Assembly: GCA_036005065.1 (NCBI GenBank)
Contig: DASYQW010000030.1
Coordinates: forward strand, 1 to 40,347
DNA from: Candidatus Methylomirabilota bacterium
GTDB lineage: Bacteria > Methylomirabilota > Methylomirabilia > Rokubacteriales > DASRDR01
Reading direction: 5' to 3'
Length of the DNA: 40,347 bases
The position numbers and the translations under genes were made by a program. Of the stretch, positions 25,169 to 32,979 are shown one piece after another. The number at the start of each line of letters is the position of its first letter. Position 1 is the first letter of the stretch. The notes under the pieces are model-generated. The model searched no databases and was not told the DNA's origin. It saw only the letters and a program-made list of their open reading frames with translations.

Positions 25169-26110
25169 TCACACCACGGCCTCGGCGAGCCACGCCGCCG
25201 CCTCGCGAAGCGCCGCGTGGGCCTCGGCCAGGGTCACCCCGCGAAACCGCACGCGGTGGCCCGGCCGGGCCTGCCCGAGCCGCCCGATGTCCACGCTGAT
25301 GACGGTGGCGATCTTCGTGTAGCCTCCCGTCGTCTGCCGGTCGACCAGGAGGACGATGGGCTGGCCGTCTCCCGGTACCTGGATGCCGCCGAGCGGGATG
25401 CCGTCCGAGATGATGTCGTGTCCGCGCGCGTGCGCGATGAGCGGCCCCCGGAGGCGATACCCCATCCGGTCCGCCTGAGGCGTGACCTCGTAGGGCCCCG
25501 CGAGGAGGGCGGTGAGCCCCTCGGGGGTGAAGCGATCGTCCTGGGGGCCCAGGATGACGCGGCACTCGACCTCACTCGGGTACGCGGGGCGGCGGGCCGG
25601 CGGCACCGTCCGGCCGTCCAGCCGGTCGGGGTCGATCGGAGGCCGGCCGACCGGGAGGCCATCCCCCTTCTGGAGCGCGCGTCCGTCGACGCCCCCGAGG
25701 CGGCCTCGCAGGTAGGTCGCGCGTGAGCCGAGAGCCGGCGGCAGGTCGAGGCCCCCCGCCACCGCGAGATAGGCGCGGCAGCCGGCCGTGACCATCCGGA
25801 AGGACACGATGTCGCCCGGACGCAGGCGCACGGCGGTCCAGGTGGGGGCGGCCTCCCCGTTGACGGCGAAGCCCATGTCGCCGCCGGTGACGGCGATGCC
25901 GCACGCGCGGCGCACCTCGAGGCGTGGTCCGCGGAGGGTCAGCTCGAGGCCCGCCGCGCCCTCCGGGTTCCCGACCAGGCGATTGGCGAGGACGAAGGCC
26001 GCCCGATCGAGGGGGCCCGACGGCGGGATCCCGACTCGCTGGTAACCCGGGCGTCCGAGGTCCTGCACGGTCGTCAGGAGGCCCGGCTCGACGACGACGA
26101 GGTCGCTCAC
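25169..26110 (-). CDS. pxpC: 5-oxoprolinase subunit PxpC (KipA / carboxyltransferase-like)
   Basis: 313 aa. It begins VVEPGLLTTVQDLGRPGYQRVGIPPSG, the signature of the KipA/urea-amidolyase-related family, and continues with GPLDRAAFVLANRLVGN, RMGYRLRGP, ISDGIPLGGIQVPGDGQPIVLLVDRQTTGGY and a typical C-terminal helix. It is the partner of PxpB in the oxoprolinase. The GTG start (26108-26110) overlaps the pxpB TGA as GTGA, so the two are made in equal amounts by coupling. Confidence 0.95.
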   Translation of the reverse strand: MSDLVVVEPGLLTTVQDLGRPGYQRVGIPPSGPLDRAAFVLANRLVGNPEGAAGLELTLRGPRLEVRRACGIAVTGGDMGFAVNGEAAPTWTAVRLRPGDIVSFRMVTAGCRAYLAVAGGLDLPPALGSRATYLRGRLGGVDGRALQKGDGLPVGRPPIDPDRLDGRTVPPARRPAYPSEVECRVILGPQDDRFTPEGLTALLAGPYEVTPQADRMGYRLRGPLIAHARGHDIISDGIPLGGIQVPGDGQPIVLLVDRQTTGGYTKIATVISVDIGRLGQARPGHRVRFRGVTLAEAHAALREAAAWLAEAVV

Positions 26111-26853
26111 GCGGTGGCCTCGGCGCGCTCGGGCTCGATGCGCGGGCGATAGGTGCCGGCCGCGACCGCGTCGGCGATGGCGCGAAACTCATCGGCATCG
26201 ATGGGGCGGAAGCGGACGCGATCGCCCGCCCGGAGCAGAATCGGCTCGGCACTGGCCGGGGCGTAGAGGGCGAGCGGCGTGCGCCCGAGGACCCAGAAGC
26301 CTCCCGGGCTCTCTACCGAGTAGATCGAGCACTGGCTGCCGCCGATCCCCACGCTCCCGGGCGGCGTCTTCGTCCGCGGCCGGTCCAGGCGCGGGATCGT
26401 GAGCCGCTCGGGCATGCCGGTCATGTAGGGGAGCCCCGGCGTGAAGCCGACGAAATAGACGAAGTACTCGGCGCCGGCGTGGAGCCGCACGACCTCATCC
26501 GGAGCGAGACCGAGTCGCCGCGCCACTTCCTCGAGGTCGGGGCCGTGCTCGCCTCCGTAGGCGCACGGCAGCTCGACCCGCCGCCCGGGCGGCGGCGCTG
26601 CCGCGGCCAGACGCGGGACGAGGGCCTGGAGGTGGCCGAGAAGGTCCTCCCAGCCGAGCACGAGCGGATCGTAGGAGACGAGCAGCGATCGGAACGTCGG
26701 CACCGTCTCGACGATCCCGGGCAGGCGCGCCTCGGCGAGCAGTCGTTCCAGCGTGCGCACCCGGGCGTTCGCCTCGCGGGAGATCTCGTCGGCCAGCTCC
26801 ACGGACACCGCGAGGTCGCCCGCCGGAAGGACGCGCGGTTCGGCGTAGATCAT
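26107..26853 (-). CDS. pxpB: 5-oxoprolinase subunit PxpB (KipI family)
   Basis: 248 aa. Family motifs: GDLAVSVELADEI near the N-terminus, LLVSYDPL, LPCAYGGEHGPDLEEVA, YFVGFTPGLPYMTGMPE, and TKTPPGSVGIGGSQCSIYSVESPGGFWVLGRT. It is one half of the PxpBC pair. The ATG (26851-26853) gives the expected N-terminus but lies directly against repeat copy 6: the base before it is the end of the CCCCCTCCC stem, so there is no free Shine-Dalgarno. An upstream in-frame TTG would add 34 repeat-encoded residues and is unlikely. Confidence 0.92.
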   Translation of the reverse strand: MIYAEPRVLPAGDLAVSVELADEISREANARVRTLERLLAEARLPGIVETVPTFRSLLVSYDPLVLGWEDLLGHLQALVPRLAAAAPPPGRRVELPCAYGGEHGPDLEEVARRLGLAPDEVVRLHAGAEYFVYFVGFTPGLPYMTGMPERLTIPRLDRPRTKTPPGSVGIGGSQCSIYSVESPGGFWVLGRTPLALYAPASAEPILLRAGDRVRFRPIDADEFRAIADAVAAGTYRPRIEPERAEATA

Positions 26854-27007
26854 GGGAGGGGGCCATTGATGCGCGGGCTTCGCCCGTTGGGGCCCCCTCC
26901 CAAACCCGAGGAGAAGGGTGCGCGGGCGAAGCCCGCGCTCGGAGCGGAGCACCAACCGTGGGCGGTTAGGGGATCGCGAAGCGCCTGATTAATCCGACAG
27001 CCTCCTA
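26854..27007 (+). repeat. Intergenic modular repeat, copy 6 (head at pxpB start)
   Basis: Full copy on the plus strand filling the gap between the DUF1445 gene and pxpB. The head is a compound hairpin: an outer 11-bp stem GGGAGGGGGCC (26854-26864) with 26891-26901, and inside it a small CGGGC-TTC-GCCCG hairpin. The arm is an 8-bp stem 26920-26927 with 26931-26938. CTCGGAGCGGAGCACCAACC follows, and the tail TTAATCCGACAGCCTCCTAG ends at the stop of the upstream gene. It reads opposite to the genes around it. Confidence 0.78.
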
Positions 27008-27009
27008 GA

Positions 27010-27795
27010 CTAGAGAACGGCCAGCGCGTGGTCCGGCAGGTCCGTGATGAACATGTGCCCCGGCGCATGCGTGATGACGAGCGGAGGCCGGGCCTCGAGC
27101 GCGACGGCCTGGGGGGTCACGCCGCAGGCCCAGAACACCGGCTCCTCCCCGGGGAGCATGGTCGGCGGATCACCCCAATCCGGCGTGCGGACATCCGCGA
27201 TCCCGATGTGGGCCGGGTTGCCGATGTGAACCGGGGCGCCGTGCGCCATCGGATAGCGGGCGGTGACCGTGACCGCCCGCGGGATCAGCGCTGGCGGGAT
27301 CGGGCGCATCGAGACCACCATGGGTCCGCGGAAGATCCCGGCTGGACGGCAGGCGACGGTGGTCCGCCACATCGGCACGATCCGCTGCTCCTCGATGTGG
27401 CGAACCGGGACGCCGGCCTGCAGGAGCGCGGTCTCGAATGTGAACGAGCAGCCGAGCAGGAAGGCGACGAAATCCTCCCGCCACTCATCCGTGATGTCGG
27501 TGACTTCCGCTGCCAGCCGGCCCTCGCGGTAGATCCGATAACGCGGCACGTCCGTCCGGAGATCCGCTCCGCGGGCCACGCCGGCCGGCTCGGGGTTGCC
27601 GGGGTCCGTCACCTCGACGAGGGGGCACGGCCGCGGATTCCGCTGGCAGAAAACGAGGAAATCGTAGGCCTGAGCCTGGGGGAGGATGACGAGGTTCGCC
27701 TGGACGTGGCCGGGCGCGAGCCCGGCCGTCCCGCCCGTGTAGCGGCCCTGGCGGATGGCCTGGCGGATCTCCTTCGGAGTCTGGCCGAGCTCCAT
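27010..27795 (-). CDS. DUF1445 (YcsI-type) putative hydro-lyase / D-glutamate cyclase-like protein
   Basis: 261 aa, full length for the family. Conserved stretches: GYTGG-like RYTGGTAGLAPGHVQANLVILP, DFLVFCQRNPRPCPLVEVTDPG, DVPRYRIYREG, FLLGCSFTFETALLQAG, and ACGVTPQ. Bacterial YcsI is annotated as a putative hydro-lyase. The mammalian D-glutamate cyclase contains a DUF1445 domain and makes 5-oxo-D-proline from D-glutamate. Lying next to pxpBCA, as ycsI does beside kip/ycs genes in Bacillus, it probably feeds or isomerises oxoproline. The ATG (27793-27795) has AGGAGG 7 bases upstream. The TAG stop abuts the tail of repeat copy 6. Confidence 0.9.
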   Translation of the reverse strand: MELGQTPKEIRQAIRQGRYTGGTAGLAPGHVQANLVILPQAQAYDFLVFCQRNPRPCPLVEVTDPGNPEPAGVARGADLRTDVPRYRIYREGRLAAEVTDITDEWREDFVAFLLGCSFTFETALLQAGVPVRHIEEQRIVPMWRTTVACRPAGIFRGPMVVSMRPIPPALIPRAVTVTARYPMAHGAPVHIGNPAHIGIADVRTPDWGDPPTMLPGEEPVFWACGVTPQAVALEARPPLVITHAPGHMFITDLPDHALAVL

Positions 27796-27877
27796 GGGAT
27801 GGCCTCCTGGTGCGGGGATTCCCGCTCACTATAGACCACGCCCGCGCGGCCCGGCAACTGGCACGCGTGCCGTTCGC

Positions 27878-28972
27878 TCACTCGGGGGGCAGGAGGACGC
27901 AGGCCTCGGCGGGAATTCCGAGCAGTACCGGCTGGCCCACCGCGAGGCCGGTGTCGGGGGCCGTCGCGAGGCGCAGGACCGGCCCGCCATCGTGCAGCGC
28001 GACCTGCACGTCGAGCGCATCGCCGAAGTACACCGCGCGCGCCACCGTGCCCCGCAAGACGTTCCAGCCCCGATCGCGGAGACTCCGGGCCCCCACGTCG
28101 TCGGCGGCGACGACGATCCGGTGGGGGCGCACCGAGACGGCGACCTCGGCCCCCGGCGTTCGCCCGCGGACCTCGCTGACCCGCAGGCGGAGATCCCCGG
28201 CCAGCCGCAGGAGGCCGTCGCGCTCCAGCACGCCGTGGAGCAGGTTGGTGCGGCCGACGAAGCCGGCCACGAAGGCCGTCGCCGGACGCTCGTAGATCTC
28301 CCGTGCCGTGCCGACCTGCTCGATCCGGCCCTCCCGCATCACGGCGATCCGGTCGGAGGTCACCATGGCCTCCGCCTGGTCGTGGGTGACGTAGAGCGTG
28401 GTGATGCTCAGATCTTCGTGGAGGCGGCGGATCTCGAATCGCATCTCCTCCCGGAGGTTCGCGTCGAGGTTACTCAGCGGCTCGTCGAGCAGGAGGATCT
28501 GCGGCTCCACCACGAGCGCCCGGGCCAGCGCCACGCGCTGCTGCTGGCCGCCCGACAGCTCACCCGGGTAGCGCGCGGCGAGGGCCTCCAGCCGGACGAG
28601 GGCCAGCGCGTCCTGGACCCGCTTGGGGATCTCGGCGCGAGGGACGTCGCGGAACTTGAGGCCATAGGCGACGTTCTCCGCCACCGTCCGGTGGGGCCAC
28701 ACCGCGTAGGACTGGAAGATCATGCTCATGCCGCGGCGCTCCGGCGGCACCGCGTGCCCGGGGCCGGACAGCCGCCGGTCGCCGACCCAGATCTCCCCGG
28801 CATCGGGCTCGAGGAACCCGGCCAGCAGGCGGAGGGTGGTGGTCTTCCCGCATCCCGAGGGCCCGAGAAGCGAGACCACCTCGCCGTGCTGCACCTCGAG
28901 GTCGAGATCGCGGACGGCGGCCACATCGGCGCCGAACCGCTTGGTGAGTCCCCGGAGGACGACCGACGCCAA
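27878..28972 (-). CDS. ABC transporter ATP-binding protein (Fe3+/spermidine-type, CUT1-like with TOBE)
   Basis: 364 aa. Walker A GPSGCGKTT (37-45), signature LSGGQ (139-143), Walker B ILLLDE (159-164), and the H-loop in YVTHDQAEAM. A C-terminal TOBE regulatory domain starts near 245. The start is a TTG (28970-28972) with GGGAGG 8 bases upstream; no ATG or GTG nearby gives the same N-terminus. It powers the fused permease 19 bases upstream. Of the FbpC/PotA group, but the substrate cannot be assigned; the following DUF1445 and pxp genes suggest an oxoproline or amino-acid-derived substrate. Confidence 0.93.
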   Translation of the reverse strand: MASVVLRGLTKRFGADVAAVRDLDLEVQHGEVVSLLGPSGCGKTTTLRLLAGFLEPDAGEIWVGDRRLSGPGHAVPPERRGMSMIFQSYAVWPHRTVAENVAYGLKFRDVPRAEIPKRVQDALALVRLEALAARYPGELSGGQQQRVALARALVVEPQILLLDEPLSNLDANLREEMRFEIRRLHEDLSITTLYVTHDQAEAMVTSDRIAVMREGRIEQVGTAREIYERPATAFVAGFVGRTNLLHGVLERDGLLRLAGDLRLRVSEVRGRTPGAEVAVSVRPHRIVVAADDVGARSLRDRGWNVLRGTVARAVYFGDALDVQVALHDGGPVLRLATAPDTGLAVGQPVLLGIPAEACVLLPPE

Positions 28973-28991
28973 CCTGGCTGCCTCCCGGGCG

Positions 28992-30680
28992 CTAGATCTG
29001 GAGGAAACGTCGGCCCAGGAACCGCTGCGCGATAGCCACCAGCACCAGCGTGATGCCGAGGAGCAGGATGCCGAGGCTCGAGACCGCCTCCCACAGCCCC
29101 TCCTCGTAGAGCGTGTAGATCACGACCGAGACCACCCGCGAGCGGGCCGTGAACAGGAGGATCGAGGAGGAAAGCTCGCGGAGGCTGGGCAGGAAGACGA
29201 GGAGCCAGGCCGACAAGAGGCCGACGCCGAGCAGAGGCACGGTCACGTCCTTCATGGCCACCAGCCGGTTCGCGCCCAGGATCCGGGCGGCATCCTCGAG
29301 GTCGGGATGCACCGTCGCCATCGCCGCGTGGCACGCGGTGTAGGCCACGGGCAGGTACTTGGTCAGGTACGCGACGAAGATGATCCAGATCGTCCCGTAG
29401 AGGAGGAGCGGCGGCCGGGAGTAGGCGGTGAAGAGGCCGATGGACAGCACGATCCCCGGCACCGCCAGCGGGGCGGTGGCCAGGAAGGCGAGGAACCGGG
29501 CCCCGCGGAGCAGCCGGCGGTGCGCGACGTAGGCGATCCCGGCCATCAGGAGGGCGGCCAGGGTCGCGGTCACCACGCCCAGCATCAGGGTGTTGAGGAT
29601 CGCCGAGCGGGTGGGGTCGTACTCGAAGACGACGAAGCGGAAATTGCGCAGCGTCAGGTTCTCCCAGCTCCATCCGAGCCCCCAGGCCTTCGCCAGCGCG
29701 GCCCGCAGAAGCGCGACGTAGGGCAGCACGATCGAGCAGGCGAGGACAGCCGCGCAGCCGCCGAACGCGACCCATCGCCAGCGGCCGAGACCTACCGGCC
29801 GGGGCGCGGCCGCCCGGCCTCCCACCGTGGTGAAGCCGCGGCGTCCGACGAGCCGGCGCTGGACCCACAGGAGGCCGGCCGCCACCAGGAGGAGGGGCAT
29901 CGCATAGGCGGCCGCCACCTCCACCTTGGGCGGATAGTGGAAAAACGCCCAGATCTGGGTCGTCATGACGTGGAAGCGCGCCGGGAGCGCCAGCATCGCC
30001 GGGGCGCCGAAGAGCACGATCGTCTCGAGGAAGGCCAGGATGAACCCTCCCGCGATCGCGGGCCACGCCAGCGGCAACGTCACGTCCCGCATCACCGACC
30101 AGGTGCCGGCGCCGGCGATCCGGGCGGCGTCCTCCAGATCGGCGGGCGTCGCGGTCAGGGCGGCGCCGGTCAGGATGAACACGACCGGAAACGTGTAGAG
30201 GCTCGTGACGAAGACGAGGCCCGACAAGGAGAAGATGTTGACCAGCGGCGCCTCGGCCCCGGTCACCCAGCGATAGAGGACGTTGAGGAGGCCGGCGTTG
30301 GGCCCGGCCAGGATGACCCAGGCGGTGGCCCCCAGGAACGACGGGGTGACGAAGGCGGCGACGGTGAGGGTGCGGATCAGCCCTTTCCCCGGCAGGTCGG
30401 TTCGCCCCACCAGCCACGCCATCGGCGCGCCGATCAGCACGCTGAGCACGGCGACGGCACTGGCGTAGACGAAGGAGTTGACGATGGGGCCGCGGTAGAG
30501 CGGCCGGCCGAAGGCGGTGAGAAAGTTCGCGAGGCCGAGCCCTTCGGACGTGCGGAGGCTCGCCGCCACCAGGACGGCGAGCGGCGCCACCACCAGCACC
30601 AGGAGGATCGCGGCGTTCGTGAGCCAGACCAGCGCGATCAGGTCGCCGGCCGGCCGCCGCTCCGACGGTCGCGCGCTCAC
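28992..30680 (-). CDS. Fused (double) ABC transporter permease, FbpB type
   Basis: 562 aa, about 12 TM helices. It is two homologous permease halves in one chain, as in iron(III)-family FbpB. Two EAA-type cytoplasmic loops are visible: DLEDAARIAGAGTWSVMRDVTLPLAWP in the first half and DLEDAARILGANRLVAMKDVTVPLLG in the second. The GTG start (30678-30680) overlaps the binding-protein stop as GTGA. It forms the membrane channel with the ATPase downstream. Confidence 0.93.
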   Translation of the reverse strand: MSARPSERRPAGDLIALVWLTNAAILLVLVVAPLAVLVAASLRTSEGLGLANFLTAFGRPLYRGPIVNSFVYASAVAVLSVLIGAPMAWLVGRTDLPGKGLIRTLTVAAFVTPSFLGATAWVILAGPNAGLLNVLYRWVTGAEAPLVNIFSLSGLVFVTSLYTFPVVFILTGAALTATPADLEDAARIAGAGTWSVMRDVTLPLAWPAIAGGFILAFLETIVLFGAPAMLALPARFHVMTTQIWAFFHYPPKVEVAAAYAMPLLLVAAGLLWVQRRLVGRRGFTTVGGRAAAPRPVGLGRWRWVAFGGCAAVLACSIVLPYVALLRAALAKAWGLGWSWENLTLRNFRFVVFEYDPTRSAILNTLMLGVVTATLAALLMAGIAYVAHRRLLRGARFLAFLATAPLAVPGIVLSIGLFTAYSRPPLLLYGTIWIIFVAYLTKYLPVAYTACHAAMATVHPDLEDAARILGANRLVAMKDVTVPLLGVGLLSAWLLVFLPSLRELSSSILLFTARSRVVSVVIYTLYEEGLWEAVSSLGILLLGITLVLVAIAQRFLGRRFLQI

Positions 30681-31699
30681 ACCCCGAACAGCTCGCGGAA
30701 CTTCGTCTTGATCTCCTCGTTGCGCTTCATGATCTCCTCCGGCGTGGCCGGGAGCAGCTTGAGCTCCCGCAGTGGCCGCTTGTCCTTGGCGTAGGTGACG
30801 TCCTCGTTGGGGACGTAGAGACCGTCATTCACCAGGATCTGCTGCGCCTCCCTGTCGAACAGCCAGTCGGTGAAGATGCGAGCCGCGTTCGGGTGCGGGG
30901 CCTTGGCCAGGATCGCGTTCGCCGACGAGACGAACGGGACACCCTCCTCGGGGAAGACGATCCCGACCGGGTTCCCCTGCTTGGCGGCCCGGTAGAGGTT
31001 GTATTCGCCGGTCGCGCCCACCCACGCCTCCGCGCCGGCCAGCTTCATCGGCGGGTCCTCGGCCGACTGGACGACCAGGGGATCGTTCTTGGCCAGCGCC
31101 GCGAAATAGTCCCAGCCGAAGGCGCCGAGGAGGCCGGTGATCCCGGTGAGCACGACGCCGCTGTATCCGGGATGAGCCTGGACGAGCTTCCCCTTCCAGC
31201 GAGGGTCGAGGAGATCCTTCCAGCGCCGGGGGGCCTCGGCCTTCGCCACCTTCTGGGTGTTGATCCCGATGACGTAGGGGGTGCCGCGGAGCACGGTGTA
31301 GAAGCCATCCTTGTCCTTGAAGTCCGGGCGGAAGCGCTCGGACCCGGCCGGCGCGTGCTTGGCCAGCATCCCTTTCGTCTTGAAGTCCAGGAAGTGGGAG
31401 ATGTCCGAGGTGTGGACGACGTCGGCGATCCACAGGTTGGCCGACGCCTCCTGCATCACCTTCTGGAAGATGCGCTCGGAGCCGTCGCGGTTGAGCTCAC
31501 AGGTGACGCCGAGGCCCTTCTTGGTGAAGGCCTCGCAGACCTTCTGGGCCACCGACAAGCCGAGGGACGAGTACCAGACGACCTTGCCCTCCTTCCGGGC
31601 CAGCTCCCCGGGATTCTGAGCCGCCGCCGGGCCTGCCGCGGCGATCAGGGCCACCCCGACCAGGATTCCTCGCGCCCACCGCTTCTCTGCCCTACTCAT
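30677..31699 (-). CDS. ABC transporter extracellular solute-binding protein (family 1, FbpA-like)
   Basis: 340 aa. A signal peptide (GILVGVALIAAAGPAAA, cleaved near AQN) is followed by GKVVWYSSLGLSVAQKVCEAF, the usual opening of the Fe3+/thiamine/2-aminoethylphosphonate binding-protein group. Tyrosine pairs of iron-binding FbpA are not obvious, so iron is not assumed. Two Cys (CEAF and TCELN) are close and may form a disulfide. The ATG (31697-31699) has GAGGAGG about 9 bases upstream. It is the first gene of the ABC-DUF1445-pxp run. No promoter was recognised in the 29 bases between it and ynfA. Confidence 0.92.
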   Translation of the reverse strand: MSRAEKRWARGILVGVALIAAAGPAAAQNPGELARKEGKVVWYSSLGLSVAQKVCEAFTKKGLGVTCELNRDGSERIFQKVMQEASANLWIADVVHTSDISHFLDFKTKGMLAKHAPAGSERFRPDFKDKDGFYTVLRGTPYVIGINTQKVAKAEAPRRWKDLLDPRWKGKLVQAHPGYSGVVLTGITGLLGAFGWDYFAALAKNDPLVVQSAEDPPMKLAGAEAWVGATGEYNLYRAAKQGNPVGIVFPEEGVPFVSSANAILAKAPHPNAARIFTDWLFDREAQQILVNDGLYVPNEDVTYAKDKRPLRELKLLPATPEEIMKRNEEIKTKFRELFGV

Positions 31700-31728
31700 A
31701 TGCACGCCTCCTCTGTAAGGTTCACCTG

Positions 31729-32076
31729 TCAGCGCGGCCAGTACATGATGACGCCGACTCCGGCGAGGCAGAACGCCGCCCCGACGAGGTCGAACCGATC
31801 GGGAGGGCGGCCGTCCACGAGCGCGCCCCACCCCAGGGCGAGTAGGACAAAGGCGCCCCCGTAGGCGGCGTAGACCCGCCCGAAGTGCGCGGGCTGGAAG
31901 GTGGGCACGACCCCGTACAGTACCAGGACCAGTCCGCCGACGAGCCCGAGCAGCGGGCTCCGGCTCTCGCGGAGCCAGAGCCATACCAGGTAGCCGCCGC
32001 CGATCTCGCAGAGGGCGGCCAGCATGAACAGCCCGACCGACGTGGCGGCGAGTGCGGGCGTCATGCGTGTCAGCAT
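31729..32076 (-). CDS. YnfA/UPF0060 family small membrane protein
   Basis: 115 aa with four TM helices. Family signature: [19 protein letters not shown], then [42 protein letters not shown]. YnfA proteins are small-multidrug-resistance-like membrane proteins; transport of toxic cations or sulfonamide-like compounds has been suggested for relatives. ATG at 32074-32076, with a second in-frame ATG four codons later; neither has a strong ribosome site. It lies 10 bases after the Mrr-like fragment. Confidence 0.9.
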   Translation of the reverse strand: MLTRMTPALAATSVGLFMLAALCEIGGGYLVWLWLRESRSPLLGLVGGLVLVLYGVVPTFQPAHFGRVYAAYGGAFVLLALGWGALVDGRPPDRFDLVGAAFCLAGVGVIMYWPR

Positions 32077-32086
32077 CCCAAGCCGG

Positions 32087-32302
32087 TCACTTCCCAGCAG
32101 CCCTGAGATACTTTCTGGCCCACGCCACACGGTTTTCGAATCTCGATTGCCGGCCGCTAGGCAGAAGCTCTTTCCGGTCCTCGATGGTCAGCTTCAAGCG
32201 TCCCGCCGCGTCTTCATAGAGATCTGACGAGCTGTGGACGCGCCCATCCGACAGGGCCTCGAGAACGGGCAGCATGACGGTCTGAAAATCGGGGATGGCC
32301 AT
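32087..32302 (-). CDS. Orphan Mrr-type winged-helix N-terminal domain (truncated restriction protein)
   Basis: 71 aa: [21 protein letters not shown] near the start and [22 protein letters not shown] near the end. This is the Mrr_N domain that normally precedes a PD-(D/E)xK nuclease in a protein of about 300 aa. Here the chain stops (TGA at 32087) right after the domain, and the nuclease part is absent: ynfA follows after 10 bases. The ATG at 32300-32302 has GGGAGGGG 7 bases upstream, so it may be translated as a stand-alone DNA-binding protein. It is either a remnant or a small regulator linked to hicBA. Confidence 0.78.
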   Translation of the reverse strand: MAIPDFQTVMLPVLEALSDGRVHSSSDLYEDAAGRLKLTIEDRKELLPSGRQSRFENRVAWARKYLRAAGK

Positions 32303-32317
32303 GAGAGCCCCTCCCTG

Positions 32318-32340
32318 CACGGGACCCGTGTCGGGTTATA
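32318..32340. promoter_or_regulatory. Palindrome with overlapping -10-like element, upstream of the Mrr fragment
   Basis: Perfect inverted repeat CACGGG-A-CCCGTG (32318-32330), followed at 32335-32340 by GTTATA, which is TATAAC on the minus strand. No -35 is evident. It could be an operator or a small hairpin between hicA and the Mrr-like gene. Confidence 0.35.
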
Positions 32341-32560
32341 TCACGCCCTTTCCCACTCCGAACGGCTGACTCCTGCCTGTCGCAGAACACGCAACAAAAG
32401 CCCGACGCCAATGGCTTTTCCGTGAGGGTTCGGAATGGCCACGACCACGTCGCCTCGGACCATGAACTGATGGCGACCCCCCCGACAACGGCCCGTCGAA
32501 TCCCAGAGTGCGTAGACCTCGGATCAGCTCTCGACGGGAGACCGGTCCCCACCGCGGCAT
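32341..32560 (-). pseudogene. hicA: HicA toxin gene, frameshifted at a G7 tract
   Basis: The first 25 codons read MPRWGPVSRRELIRGLRTLGF..., the usual HicA start. After LSGG the frame is lost. Skipping one G of the seven-G run (plus 32477-32483) restores RHQFMVRGDVVVAIPNPHGK, then VLRQAGVSRSEWERA and a TGA at 32341-32343. This gives a 72-aa HicA with the core histidine (GRHQF) and the PNPHGK segment. HicA is an mRNA interferase with a double-stranded-RNA-binding fold. The ATG overlaps the hicB stop by one base (TGATG). It may be a recent inactivation, a phase-variable toxin, or a sequencing indel in a homopolymer. Confidence 0.82.
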
Positions 32561-32799
32561 CAGCCGGCTTGCTTGATCCTGACTCGGACTCTTCCGAGCG
32601 GGGGAACGGAAAGCCCGCGAGCGACTCGAACGAGCACCCATTCCTCGACCACCTCGGCGAGCTGATTCCGACATTTCTCCAGCGTATCGGCCGTCGCCAA
32701 CACCCCTCGCAGGCGCGGGACTTCGCCGTAGAACGCGCCGTCCTCGAGCTTGTCATAACGCGCGATCCGAAGCGCCTGTTCGACATATCCTCGGATCAC
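32560..32799 (-). CDS. hicB: HicB-family antitoxin
   Basis: 79 aa. MIRGYVEQALRIARYDKLED, GAFYGEVPRLRGVLATADTL and CRNQLAEVVEEWVLVRVARG match the HicB partial RNase-H-like fold, with the alternative N-terminus typical of hicB genes that precede hicA. GTG start at 32797-32799 with an excellent AGGAGG 7 bases upstream. The stop overlaps the hicA start. It should neutralise HicA by binding and repress its own promoter. No separate DNA-binding domain is present. Confidence 0.88.
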   Translation of the reverse strand: MIRGYVEQALRIARYDKLEDGAFYGEVPRLRGVLATADTLEKCRNQLAEVVEEWVLVRVARGLSVPPLGRVRVRIKQAG

Positions 32800-32934
32800 C
32801 TCAACACCTCCTGGGGCCCGTAAGTCGCCGGCGTCCGGGAACCGCCGCTGGATCATCTCGACGAGATGCCGGGCTTCGACTGGTCGGCGTTGGCCCCGAA
32901 GTGGCAGGTACGCGGGGCTGCACAGGTAGCTCGC

Positions 32935-32940
32935 ATTGTA
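32935..32940 (-). promoter_or_regulatory. Possible -10 element for hicBA
   Basis: Minus-strand TACAAT about 135 bases upstream of the hicB start, in the 180-base gap after the DUF72 gene. No -35 match at 17 bases (TTTCCC). The rest of the gap (32800-32979) shows no gene or repeat that can be supported. Confidence 0.3.
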
Positions 32941-32979
32941 GCGTGCCAGGCCCGCGCGGGAAAGCCGAACCGGCGGGGT

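Noticed and set aside
26854-26955. TTG start giving pxpB 34 extra residues encoded by repeat copy 6
   Set aside because: The same peptide (RSERGLRPR) appears in unrelated frames at other copies, so it is repeat sequence, not protein. No ribosome site supports it.
32800-32979. Open frame continuing upstream of hicB (includes YNASYLCSPAYLPLRG)
   Set aside because: No start codon or ribosome site for it, and hicB has an excellent site at its GTG. A degenerate gene end is possible but cannot be supported.
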